From positions 1-5,873 of the forward strand of contig JADFNR010000161.1 in the NCBI GenBank assembly GCA_022563275.1: a stretch of DNA of 5,873 bases, read 5' to 3'. This document shows positions 1 through 5,521 of the stretch, piece by piece; position 1 is the first letter of the stretch; every line of letters begins with the position of its first letter. The DNA comes from Chloroflexota bacterium (GTDB taxonomy: Bacteria; Chloroflexota; Dehalococcoidia; UBA3495). The position numbers and the translations under genes are program-made. A model generated the notes under the pieces. That model saw only the letters and a list, made by a program, of their open reading frames with translations. It did not search any database and was not told where the DNA came from.

Positions 1-1574
1 ACCAGGTAGGGCATCGTGTTTTCCGAGCCTCGTGCAGCCGTCTCCAGGGCCTTTAGCCGCTGGGCGACCTCCCGGTTATCGCGGGTCCGGCGGACCGTGT
101 TCAGACCCTCGATCTGCTGCTTCTCCCCTTCCCGGTCAACCCGGAGCAGGGGGATCTCGGTGCCGTCCCCGGTCCTGAATTCGTTGACACCCACAGTGAT
201 CCGCTCTTTCCGGTCGTCTTCCAGCTGATAGATGTAGGAGGCGTCGGCGATCTCCCGTTGGAGGTATCCGGTCTCCAGGGCGGGAATCACTCCGCCCATG
301 TCGTCGATGCGCCGGAAATAATCGTAGCTGGCTTCTTCCAGGCCGTTGGTCATCGTCTCGACGAAATAGCTGCCACCCAGAGGATCCACGGTATCGGTGA
401 CGCCGGTCTCGTGGGCGATTATCTGCTGGGTGCGCAGAGCTTGCAGGGCGGCCTCCTCCGAGGGCAGGGCCCAGGCTTCGTCCTTCCCGTTGGTGTGCAG
501 CGATTGGCAGCCGCCCAGCACCGCGGCCAGGGCCTGAAAAGACACCCGTACGACGTTGTTGTCGGGTTGTTGGGCCGTGAGTGTCTGCCCGGAAGTCTGG
601 GCGTGGAACCGGAGTTGATGAGACCTGGGGTCTTTGGCCCCGAAAGTCTCCTGCATCTCCCTGGCCCAGATGCGGCGGGCGGCCCGGAACTTGCCCACTT
701 CCTCAAAGAAATTGTTATGGGAGTTGAAGAAGAAACTGAGCCTGGGGGCGAACTCGTCCACCTTCAGGCCCCGTTCCAGGGCATGGCGGACGTACTCAAA
801 ACCGTCGGCCAGTGTGAATGCCAGTTCCTGGATGGCGTTGGACCCGGCCTCGCGGATGTGGTAGCCGCTGATGCTGATGGGGTTCCAGCGCGGAATCTGG
901 CGCGTGGCGTATTCAACGGTGTCCGTAACCAGCCGCATGGATGGCTCAGGCGGGAAGATGTACTCGTTCTGCGCGATGAATTCCTTTAGGATGTCGTTCT
1001 GGATGGTGCCGCCCAACTGGTCCAGGGAAGCGCCCTGTTTCTCGGCGAGGGCGATGTACATGGCCCAGATGATGGCCGCCGGGCTGTTGATGGTCATCGA
1101 CGTGGTGATCTGGTCGAGCTTGATCCCCTGAAAGAGGGTCTCCATGTCGGCCAGGGAGGAAACCGCCACGCCGCAGGTGCCGAACTCGCCCGCGCCACGG
1201 GGGTCGTCGGTGTCGTAGCCGTAGAGGGTGGGCATGTCGAATGCCACGCTTAAGCCGGTCTGGCCCTGCTCAAGGAGAAACTTAAAACGGGCGTTGGTCT
1301 CCTCAGGCAGGCCGAACCCGGCGAACATGCGCATGGTCCAGAGCCGCCCACGGTATCCGGAAGCATGGACGCCCCGCAAGTAGGGATACTCGCCAGGAAG
1401 TCCCTGGTCGGCCAAGTAGCTCCCTTGGGGGAGGTTCTCCGGGGTGTAGACCTGGTCCACGGTCACCTGGGATGATGTCTTGAACGAGGTTTTGCGCTGG
1501 GCGCCGGGGTCTTGTTCGTCTCGCCAACGGGCGCTCTGCTCCCGCAATTCATCGAGTTCTTTAGGGGAGTCCAA
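1..1574 (-). CDS. B12-dependent acyl-CoA mutase, large (catalytic) subunit, isobutyryl-CoA-mutase-like; 3' end cut by window
   Basis: This open frame of 524 codons runs off the left edge. It encodes the TIM-barrel catalytic part of the methylmalonyl-CoA mutase family, which interconverts branched and linear acyl-CoAs by an adenosylcobalamin radical rearrangement in the cytoplasm. Family motifs seen in order: [10 protein letters not shown] (79-88), [10 protein letters not shown] (107-116), [11 protein letters not shown] (189-199), [12 protein letters not shown] (233-244, with Tyr238 and His239), FAPRLSFF (275-282), LRFHAQTSG (321-329) and [10 protein letters not shown] (397-406). Positions equivalent to Propionibacterium Tyr89 and Arg207 are Phe84 and Gln202. 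That pair is known from isobutyryl-CoA mutase IcmA and not from true methylmalonyl-CoA mutase. The start is TTG at 1574: an in-frame TAG lies two codons upstream and GGAGG sits 6 bases away. The cobalamin domain (DxHxxG) is not in the window, so it may be fused further on or be a separate small subunit. Automatic annotation would probably say methylmalonyl-CoA mutase. The family is certain; the substrate is inferred. Confidence 0.95.
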   Translation of the reverse strand, partial: MDSPKELDELREQSARWRDEQDPGAQRKTSFKTSSQVTVDQVYTPENLPQGSYLADQGLPGEYPYLRGVHASGYRGRLWTMRMFAGFGLPEETNARFKFLLEQGQTGLSVAFDMPTLYGYDTDDPRGAGEFGTCGVAVSSLADMETLFQGIKLDQITTSMTINSPAAIIWAMYIALAEKQGASLDQLGGTIQNDILKEFIAQNEYIFPPEPSMRLVTDTVEYATRQIPRWNPISISGYHIREAGSNAIQELAFTLADGFEYVRHALERGLKVDEFAPRLSFFFNSHNNFFEEVGKFRAARRIWAREMQETFGAKDPRSHQLRFHAQTSGQTLTAQQPDNNVVRVSFQALAAVLGGCQSLHTNGKDEAWALPSEEAALQALRTQQIIAHETGVTDTVDPLGGSYFVETMTNGLEEASYDYFRRIDDMGGVIPALETGYLQREIADASYIYQLEDDRKERITVGVNEFRTGDGTEIPLLRVDREGEKQQIEGLNTVRRTRDNREVAQRLKALETAARGSENTMPYL

Positions 1575-1580
1575 GGGCTA

Positions 1581-1585
1581 CCTCC
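1581..1585 (-). promoter_or_regulatory. Shine-Dalgarno site deciding the TTG start of the mutase
   Basis: GGAGG on the minus strand, separated by 6 bases (TAGCCC) from the TTG at 1574. The TAG inside this spacer is in frame with the mutase, so translation cannot begin further upstream. The next in-frame ATG codons fall at residues 81 and 114, inside conserved sequence. Confidence 0.85.
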
Positions 1586-1619
1586 GGTGCGCCGCCTGGC
1601 GCCGGTCTGCCTGAAATCC

Positions 1620-1648
1620 AGTCTATCCAGGGCCGGATGGGGTGTCAA
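1620..1648 (-). promoter_or_regulatory. Sigma70-type promoter of the acyl-CoA mutase gene
   Basis: On the minus strand a perfect -35 box TTGACA (1648-1643) is followed, after exactly 17 bases, by TAGACT (1625-1620), which matches 4 of 6 bases of TATAAT. The expected transcript start is near 1613, giving a leader of about 39 nt that carries the GGAGG site. This makes the mutase a transcription unit separate from the upstream esterase. No experiment supports it; the call rests on box quality, spacing and position. Confidence 0.7.
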
Positions 1649-1651
1649 CGA

Positions 1652-1669
1652 GCCGGCCGGCGAAGCCGG
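1652..1669. repeat. GC-rich palindrome just upstream of the mutase -35 box
   Basis: GCCGGCCGGC (1652-1661) is a perfect palindrome. It overlaps a second dyad, CCGGC-GAA-GCCGG (1657-1669), which could form a 5-bp stem with a 3-base loop. The element begins only 4 bases upstream of TTGACA. It could be an operator or the stem of a weak terminator for transcripts arriving from the esterase, but no U-run follows, so termination is unproven. Confidence 0.4.
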
Positions 1670-1750
1670 GTCTTCATGGCCACCCGGGTAAGCGGCGACT
1701 GTACTTTTCTTCGATTGTCCGAGTTACCAACTGATCGGATGACCGACTTC

Positions 1751-1893
1751 ACCAACCGTTCGTCCGCGTTACCAACCGTTCGTCCGCGTCACCAACAACC
1801 GTTCGTTTGCTATACCAACCGTTCGTCCGCGTCACCAACCGTTCGTTTGCTATACCAACCGTTCGTCCGCGTTACCAACCATTCGTCTGCTCT
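1751..1893. repeat. Array of seven 20-bp tandem repeats with near-palindromic cores
   Basis: Seven head-to-tail units begin at 1751, 1771, 1791, 1814, 1834, 1854 and 1874. All are 20 bp except the third, which has a 3-base insertion (23 bp). Type A reads ACCAACCGTTCGTCCGCGTT, or ends in C; type B ends in TTTGCTAT. The order is A A B A B A B', so from unit 2 onward there is a 40-bp higher-order period. Each unit starts with a 13-bp core ACCAACCGTTCGT, whose 6-bp arms are complementary except for one base pair. A degenerate eighth copy starts at 1894 and a poorer one at 1726. Because 20 is not a multiple of 3, the array is not an in-frame protein repeat. It lies about 100 bp upstream of the mutase promoter. 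Confidence 0.9.
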
Positions 1894-1898
1894 ACCGG

Positions 1899-2000
1899 CC
1901 GTTCGTGGTGAGCTCCGTCGAACCATGATTGCGCCAGCGTCCTTCGACGGGTCCGATTTCATCGAGACTCTCGACCTTGGTCGGAGCTCAGGACGAACGG
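1899..2000. repeat. 102-bp element bounded by 19-bp inverted repeats
   Basis: The left arm 1899-1917 and right arm 1982-2000 are reverse complements at 17 of 19 positions; the two mismatches are adjacent (GG against CC). The right arm holds GGACGAACGG (1991-2000), the exact complement of the CCGTTCGTCC core of the neighbouring tandem repeats, and the left arm begins inside the degenerate last repeat copy. The 64-base interior holds further dyads: TCGAG-ACT-CTCGA (around 1964-1976) and CGACC-TT-GGTCG just before the right arm. No target-site duplication is visible. It lies directly after the esterase stop, so it would form part of that transcript's 3' end. It could be a structured 3' UTR, a miniature element, or a by-product of repeat expansion. 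Confidence 0.65.
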
Positions 2001-2032
2001 AAAATCGCGACTGCTATCCTAGAACTTGGGTC

Positions 2033-2926
2033 CTACCCCAATCTTTGCCGGATAAAATCCCCGGTCTCGTCAATCGACTGCTGGCCCTCGGGGAGGATGG
2101 CGGCGAAGGCCTGCCACACGTGGACCATGTCATCCCAGACCTTGAGGGTGACGTCCACGCCGGCTTTCCCAGCCAGTGCGGCCAGGCGGACCGAGTCGTC
2201 CAACAAGGTTTCCGCGGAACCAACGTGGACCAGCAGCGGAGGGAGTCCGTGCAGATCGGCGTACAACGCCGACGCCAAAGGGTGTTTCGGGTCGGCCCCG
2301 CCCAGGTAAGACCGGGCCCTTGCCGATAGGCCTCCGTACTTGATGAAATCGTCCAGGTGGTCGTTGGCGGACATGGACTCCCCGGTGCATTCCAGGTCCA
2401 CCCAGGGTGAGTAACAAACGCCGGCGGCCGGCAACGGGACTCCGGCGTCCCTGGCGGCCAGCATGACCGACAGCACCAGTCCCCCTCCGGCCGAGTCTCC
2501 AGCGAGAACGATATTCGAGGGCTCGAACCCGTGCCCCAACGCCCAGTTGTAGACGGCTATGGAGTCATCCACGGCAGCGGGGAAAGGGTGCTCCGGGGCC
2601 AGCCGGTAATCGACACCCAGGGCGGCGGCCCCGGAAGCCCGGGAAAGCCGGGAGATCAGGTCTTGATGGGTGGTGGGTGAGCAGGCAGCGTAGGCCCCGC
2701 CGTGGAAGTAGATGATCAGCCGGTCCTGGGGCACGCCCGGGGCGGTGATCCACTGGCACGGGACCCCACCGGCGTCTATCTCGAAGACGGTCACATCAGA
2801 GGGGGGCTTGAACTCGCCAAAGGCCCGGTCAAGAACGGCGCGGGCCTCGTGAATGTCGGCGGGAGGCTTGGCCCTGATGGCCTTCATGATGCCGATGACG
2901 CGGTCCAGTTCCGGTGAAGAAGCCAT
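2033..2926 (-). CDS. Alpha/beta hydrolase of the hormone-sensitive-lipase family (GDSAG subfamily esterase)
   Basis: A 297-residue protein of normal length for the family (alpha/beta hydrolase fold 3). It is expected to hydrolyse short-chain carboxylic esters or lactones in the cytoplasm. No signal peptide or membrane segment is visible. The oxyanion-hole motif HGGAY lies at 75-79, the nucleophile elbow GDSAGG at 143-148 (Ser145), DYRLAPEHPFPAA at 106-118, and the catalytic His269 in DDMVHVWQAF. The acid lies in GSAETLLDDS (236-245), where Glu239 takes the place of the DPL aspartate of many relatives; Asp243 or Asp244 are alternatives. The ATG at 2926 lies 15 bases after the tyrS stop, with no recognisable SD, so translation may depend on coupling. 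The tyrS stop codon is in frame with this gene. MlhB-like lactone hydrolases are relatives, but the natural substrate cannot be read from sequence. Confidence 0.93.
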   Translation of the reverse strand: MASSPELDRVIGIMKAIRAKPPADIHEARAVLDRAFGEFKPPSDVTVFEIDAGGVPCQWITAPGVPQDRLIIYFHGGAYAACSPTTHQDLISRLSRASGAAALGVDYRLAPEHPFPAAVDDSIAVYNWALGHGFEPSNIVLAGDSAGGGLVLSVMLAARDAGVPLPAAGVCYSPWVDLECTGESMSANDHLDDFIKYGGLSARARSYLGGADPKHPLASALYADLHGLPPLLVHVGSAETLLDDSVRLAALAGKAGVDVTLKVWDDMVHVWQAFAAILPEGQQSIDETGDFIRQRLG

Positions 2927-2941
2927 TACATCAGACAGTCT

Positions 2942-4195
2942 TTAGGAGGCCGTAAGCCGGACGAAACGGCGCTTACCCACCTTGAGCAGGTCGCCGGGTT
3001 GCAGCATGTAGCCCGCTTCACCGGCGGTCACCGGCTGGGGGTCTTCGCCCTGGGACATCCGCTCCACGGCTCCCTGCGCCAGCAGCCGCTTTACCTGGGC
3101 CTTGCTGGGGGCCAGGCCTGCCGCCAGCATCAAGTCGTCCACTCGCACCTCGTTGCCACCCGCAACTCCTTGGCTACGGAGCTCGGCCATGGACACCTCG
3201 GGGATATCATCCGGAAGGTCTCTGCCCTGCACCACCCGCTCGAAGTGGGACTGGGCCGCATCGGCCGCGCTGCCGTCGTGGAACTGTTTGGTCACATCCC
3301 AGGCGAGGCGTTTCTTGGGCTCCATGGGGTTAATGGCGTTGCTTTCCAGGTCTCTGGCGATGCCGGCCAACTCCGCCGACGGAACATCGGTTAGGTACTC
3401 AAGGTAGGAGATGATCTGCTCATCCGGCACGGACATGAGCTTGCCGTACATGTCCACGGGCTCTTCGTCCACCGCCACGTAGTTATCCAGGCTCTTGCTC
3501 ATCTTCTGGACGCCGTCGGTCCCCACCAGGATGGGCATCAAGAAGCATTGCTGAGGGGTCTGCCCCATCATGCCCTGCAACTCCCGGCCCACCAGCAGAT
3601 TGAACATCTGGTCCGTGCCGCCGAATTCCACGTCGGCCTCGATGGCCACGGAGTCGTAGGCCTGCAGCAGAGGGTAGAGCAACTCGGTGATGGCGATGGG
3701 TTTCTGGTCGGCGAAACGCTGGGCGAAGTCGGCCCGCTGGAGGAACTGGGCCACGGTGAACCGGCCGGTAAGCTCTAGTATCTTGGCCAGTCCGAAGTCT
3801 CCGAACCATTCGCTCTGGTGGCGGACCTCGGCGCGGTCCGGGTCAATCACCTTGAAGAACTGCCGGAGGTAGGACTCGGCGTTCTCCAGTACCTGGGCAT
3901 GGGTCAGCGTGGTCCGGGTCGCGGACTGGCCGCTGGGGTCTCCTATCTGGGCGGTCCAGTCGCCAACGATCAATATAACCTGGTGGCCCAGGTCTTGAAG
4001 TTGCCGCAGCTTTCGGAGGCCCACCACATGGCCCAGGTGGATGTCCGGGCGGCTGGGGTCGAAGCCCATCTTCAAGCGGAGTTTCTTGCCGCTCTGGAGC
4101 AGCCGGACGAATTCATCACGTGAGATGATCTCGCTAACGCCGCGGGTGATCACCGACTCCAGGTCTTCCGGGCTTATTCGGCCAGGGCTGGTCAT
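2942..4195 (-). CDS. tyrS: Tyrosyl-tRNA synthetase (KMSKS/TyrZ-like type)
   Basis: Class I aminoacyl-tRNA synthetase of 417 residues, a full-length size for bacterial TyrRS. It attaches tyrosine to tRNA-Tyr using ATP, in the cytoplasm, probably as a dimer. The Rossmann catalytic domain contains HLGH (53-56, the HIGH motif) and KMSKS (231-235). Tyr174, Gln178 and Asp181 in YPLLQAYDS keep the Y-x3-Q-x2-D spacing of the tyrosine pocket described in Geobacillus TyrRS. GGTDQMFNLLVGRELQ (192-207) is also typical. The C-terminal part (about 350-413) is an S4-like RNA-binding domain. The intact KMSKS and the IVGDWTAQIGDPSG stretch (76-89) place it with the TyrZ-like branch, not the E. coli branch, which carries KFGKT. 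The start is ATG 4195, one base after the ribF stop, with GGAG 8 bases upstream. No T-box leader precedes it. It is the middle gene of a ribF-tyrS-esterase operon. Confidence 0.97.
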   Translation of the reverse strand: MTSPGRISPEDLESVITRGVSEIISRDEFVRLLQSGKKLRLKMGFDPSRPDIHLGHVVGLRKLRQLQDLGHQVILIVGDWTAQIGDPSGQSATRTTLTHAQVLENAESYLRQFFKVIDPDRAEVRHQSEWFGDFGLAKILELTGRFTVAQFLQRADFAQRFADQKPIAITELLYPLLQAYDSVAIEADVEFGGTDQMFNLLVGRELQGMMGQTPQQCFLMPILVGTDGVQKMSKSLDNYVAVDEEPVDMYGKLMSVPDEQIISYLEYLTDVPSAELAGIARDLESNAINPMEPKKRLAWDVTKQFHDGSAADAAQSHFERVVQGRDLPDDIPEVSMAELRSQGVAGGNEVRVDDLMLAAGLAPSKAQVKRLLAQGAVERMSQGEDPQPVTAGEAGYMLQPGDLLKVGKRRFVRLTAS

Positions 4196-4196
4196 T

Positions 4197-5126
4197 CTAG
4201 ATGCTCCGGTCTAGGTCTAGTACTTGCCGGCAGTCGTCCACATCCTGATTGATCTGCTTCACCAACTCGTCCAAACCGTCGAATTTCTCTTGGTCTCTGA
4301 CCTTTTTTATGAACTCCACGCCAATCGTCTTGCCGTAAATGTCGTCGCTGAAGTCCATGACAAACACTTCGACCAGCCGATTGGACAGGCCGAAGGTGGG
4401 GCGGACCCCGATGCTGGTGGCGGACTGGTGGCGCTCCCCATCGATGATGGCCCAGGTGGCATAGATGCCGTCGCCCGGCAGCAGCAACTGGGGATCGACT
4501 TCGAGGTTGGCGGTGGGAAAACCCAGGGTGCGGCCCCGCTGGTCGCCGAGCACCACGACTCCGGAAAGAAGGTGGTTGCGGCCCAGCAGTTCGGGGCACA
4601 CAGCCATATTTCCGTTGGACACGGCGTCCCGGATGCGCCGGCTCTTCACCGGCTGGCCCTCGATCTCAAAGGGTTCCACCGACCGGGCCCAGAAGCCCAA
4701 CTGTTCCCCTTGTTGTTGCATGAATGCCAGGTCGCCTTGACGGTCCTTGCCCACGGCGGAATCGGGGCCCAACACCAGTCCCTTCATGTTCAGAGATTCG
4801 GCCAATACCTTGGCGAAATCCGCGGCGGTCACCTGGGCCAATTCAAGGGTGAACTCCAGGCAGACGACCAATTCTATGCCCTGCTGCTTGATGAGGTCTA
4901 CGCGTTGGTCCAGCGTGGTAAGGTAGCTAGGTTCGGTGCCGGGCCGAAGGACCGTTACCGGGCGGTTGGAGAAGGTGATCACGGTGGGAACGTACCGGTC
5001 GCCAGCCAATTGGACCACCTGGCGCAGCAGGTGCCGGTGCCCCTGGTGCACGCCGTCGAAGACGCCGATGGTAACAACGGTTTCTTTGCCGGGCGCGGCG
5101 CTGGCCAAACGTTGGCGAAAGCTCAT
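4197..5126 (-). CDS. ribF: Bifunctional riboflavin kinase / FMN adenylyltransferase (RibF), with divergent adenylyltransferase motifs
   Basis: A 309-residue protein, the usual RibF length. The C-terminal kinase makes FMN from riboflavin; the N-terminal nucleotidyltransferase makes FAD from FMN. GVFDGVHQGH (21-30) carries the HxGH motif. The kinase domain (about 183-305) has GRTLGFPTANL (198-208), DGIYATW (219-225), IGVRPTFG (239-246), a conserved E253 and DIYGKTIGVEF (262-272), all well preserved. In the N-terminal domain, places where most RibF proteins read FxPHP, DFxFG and SSTRIR read FSNRP (52-56), DSAVG (122-126) and KSRRIR (161-166). The kinase call is therefore firmer than the adenylyltransferase call. 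The ATG at 5126 is the only usable start, since an in-frame TAA lies three codons upstream and GVFDG is at residue 21. An AGGA abuts the ATG with no spacing, so the SD is poor. First gene of the ribF-tyrS-esterase operon. Confidence 0.93.
   Translation of the reverse strand: MSFRQRLASAAPGKETVVTIGVFDGVHQGHRHLLRQVVQLAGDRYVPTVITFSNRPVTVLRPGTEPSYLTTLDQRVDLIKQQGIELVVCLEFTLELAQVTAADFAKVLAESLNMKGLVLGPDSAVGKDRQGDLAFMQQQGEQLGFWARSVEPFEIEGQPVKSRRIRDAVSNGNMAVCPELLGRNHLLSGVVVLGDQRGRTLGFPTANLEVDPQLLLPGDGIYATWAIIDGERHQSATSIGVRPTFGLSNRLVEVFVMDFSDDIYGKTIGVEFIKKVRDQEKFDGLDELVKQINQDVDDCRQVLDLDRSI
4204..4207 (-). promoter_or_regulatory. Shine-Dalgarno site of tyrS
   Basis: GGAG on the minus strand lies 8 bases before the tyrS ATG, inside the last codons of ribF. 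The ribF TAG (4199-4197) and the tyrS ATG (4195-4193) are separated by one base, an arrangement suited to translational coupling. Confidence 0.65.
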
Positions 5127-5298
5127 TCCTGGTTAGTTCCCATGGGGCCGTATTCCCCAGCCCGGCGTATCCCGGCTAACGGCTCGCTGGTCCAACGATG
5201 TCTTTGGCAAGACTGCCGGTTGTAATACCGCCGGAGAGCGGCGTGGACAGGGGGTGTAAAATGGCGGTTTTTGAGCGTAAAACAAGGGTCTCCGAGTG
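5127..5298 (-). other. Predicted 5' leader of the ribF-tyrS-esterase transcript with several possible hairpins
   Basis: If transcription begins about 7 bases after the -10 box at 5305-5310, ribF has a leader of about 170 nt. Perfect stems visible include GGCA-AGAC-TGCC (5206-5217), CGCCG-GAGAG-CGGCG (5229-5243), and CCAGC (5157-5161) with GCTGG (5186-5190). ACCGCC (5227-5232) can also pair with GGCGGT (5263-5268), which excludes the 5229-5243 hairpin. I do not see the conserved blocks of the FMN riboswitch, a T-box, or a U-run terminator. It may be a regulatory leader or simply GC-rich spacer. Confidence 0.4.
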
Positions 5299-5304
5299 GG
5301 CTGG

Positions 5305-5333
5305 ATGTTAGCACAGGCCCCTTTTAGCGTCAA
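5305..5333 (-). promoter_or_regulatory. Sigma70-type promoter of the ribF-tyrS-esterase operon
   Basis: On the minus strand TTGACG (5333-5328, 5 of 6 consensus) is followed after 17 bases by TAACAT (5310-5305, 4 of 6). TGC directly precedes the -10 box and provides an extended -10 TGn. A second, weaker candidate further upstream has TTGACG at 5457-5452 with a poor -10. The promoter is predicted from sequence only. Confidence 0.6.
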
Positions 5334-5400
5334 CTTGGACCGGGCTGGCCGCCGAAGCTAACCGGTGGACCGCGCCGGCGTATCGGGCGCCATGATTAGA

Positions 5401-5498
5401 GGCAGATTTCCTAGATTTTTATTAATCATAATCTAAAATTAATATCAAATTCGTCAAAATTGAGAGGCGATTTACTAGGAATGGCCATTGACATTATG
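5401..5498. other. AT-rich island with dyads in the rsmD/ribF divergent intergenic region
   Basis: By count, only 12 of 60 bases in 5405-5464 are G or C, against a clearly GC-rich surrounding. The island is bracketed by an inverted pair, TTCCTAG (5408-5414) and CTAGGAA (5475-5481). The same places also give a direct repeat GATTTnCTAG (5405-5414 and 5469-5478). Inside are AGATT...AATCT and ATTA...TAAT dyads (about 5414-5435). Its position just upstream of the rsmD -10 box suits an UP-like element, an easily melted segment or regulator sites. The rest of this gap, 5334-5400, shows nothing recognisable. Confidence 0.6.
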
Positions 5499-5504
5499 TA
5501 TAAT
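5499..5504 (+). promoter_or_regulatory. rsmD: Perfect -10 box upstream of rsmD
   Basis: TATAAT on the plus strand, 17 bases before the rsmD ATG. No good -35 stands at 16-18 bases (TAGGAA at 17), but the AT-rich island lies immediately upstream. The nearby TTGACA at 5488-5493 is only 5 bases away and cannot be its partner. Expected transcription start is near 5511. Confidence 0.55.
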
Positions 5505-5521
5505 TCAGCCTTGTTAGACGC

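Noticed and set aside
258..989. 243-residue open frame on the plus strand
   Set aside because: It lies antisense to the mutase, which has family motifs throughout. The translated plus-strand product shows no recognisable motif; long antisense frames are common opposite GC-rich genes.
1751..1893. CRISPR array
   Set aside because: Units are directly contiguous with no unique spacers, and no cas gene is present. It is a tandem repeat.
1637..2329. 230-residue plus-strand open frame across the tandem repeats
   Set aside because: Its 3' part is antisense to the esterase, the 20-bp period shifts the frame from unit to unit, and no SD or motif supports it.
4224..5225. 333-residue plus-strand open frame covering the whole of ribF, longer than ribF itself
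   Set aside because: It is antisense to a motif-rich RibF. Its composition (rich in H, Q, V, G) is the usual mirror of coding sequence and no domain is recognisable.
5219..5245. CCGGCGGTA resembling part of an FMN riboswitch
   Set aside because: Only one short block resembles the element; the other conserved FMN-aptamer blocks are not found in the ribF leader.
5123..5314. 63-codon minus-strand frame ending in an ATGA overlap with ribF
   Set aside because: Its GTG start lies inside the predicted promoter spacer, with no SD and no recognisable motif. It is more likely leader sequence.
5364..5374. GGTGGACCGCG resembling the T-box motif (GGTGGNACCGCG)
   Set aside because: It lacks one base of the motif, stands on the strand leading to rsmD (not an aminoacyl-tRNA synthetase or amino-acid gene), and has no specifier stem or terminator.
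5488..5504. TTGACA followed by TATAAT as one promoter
   Set aside because: The spacer is only 5 bases; functional sigma70 spacing is about 16-18. Only the TATAAT was kept.
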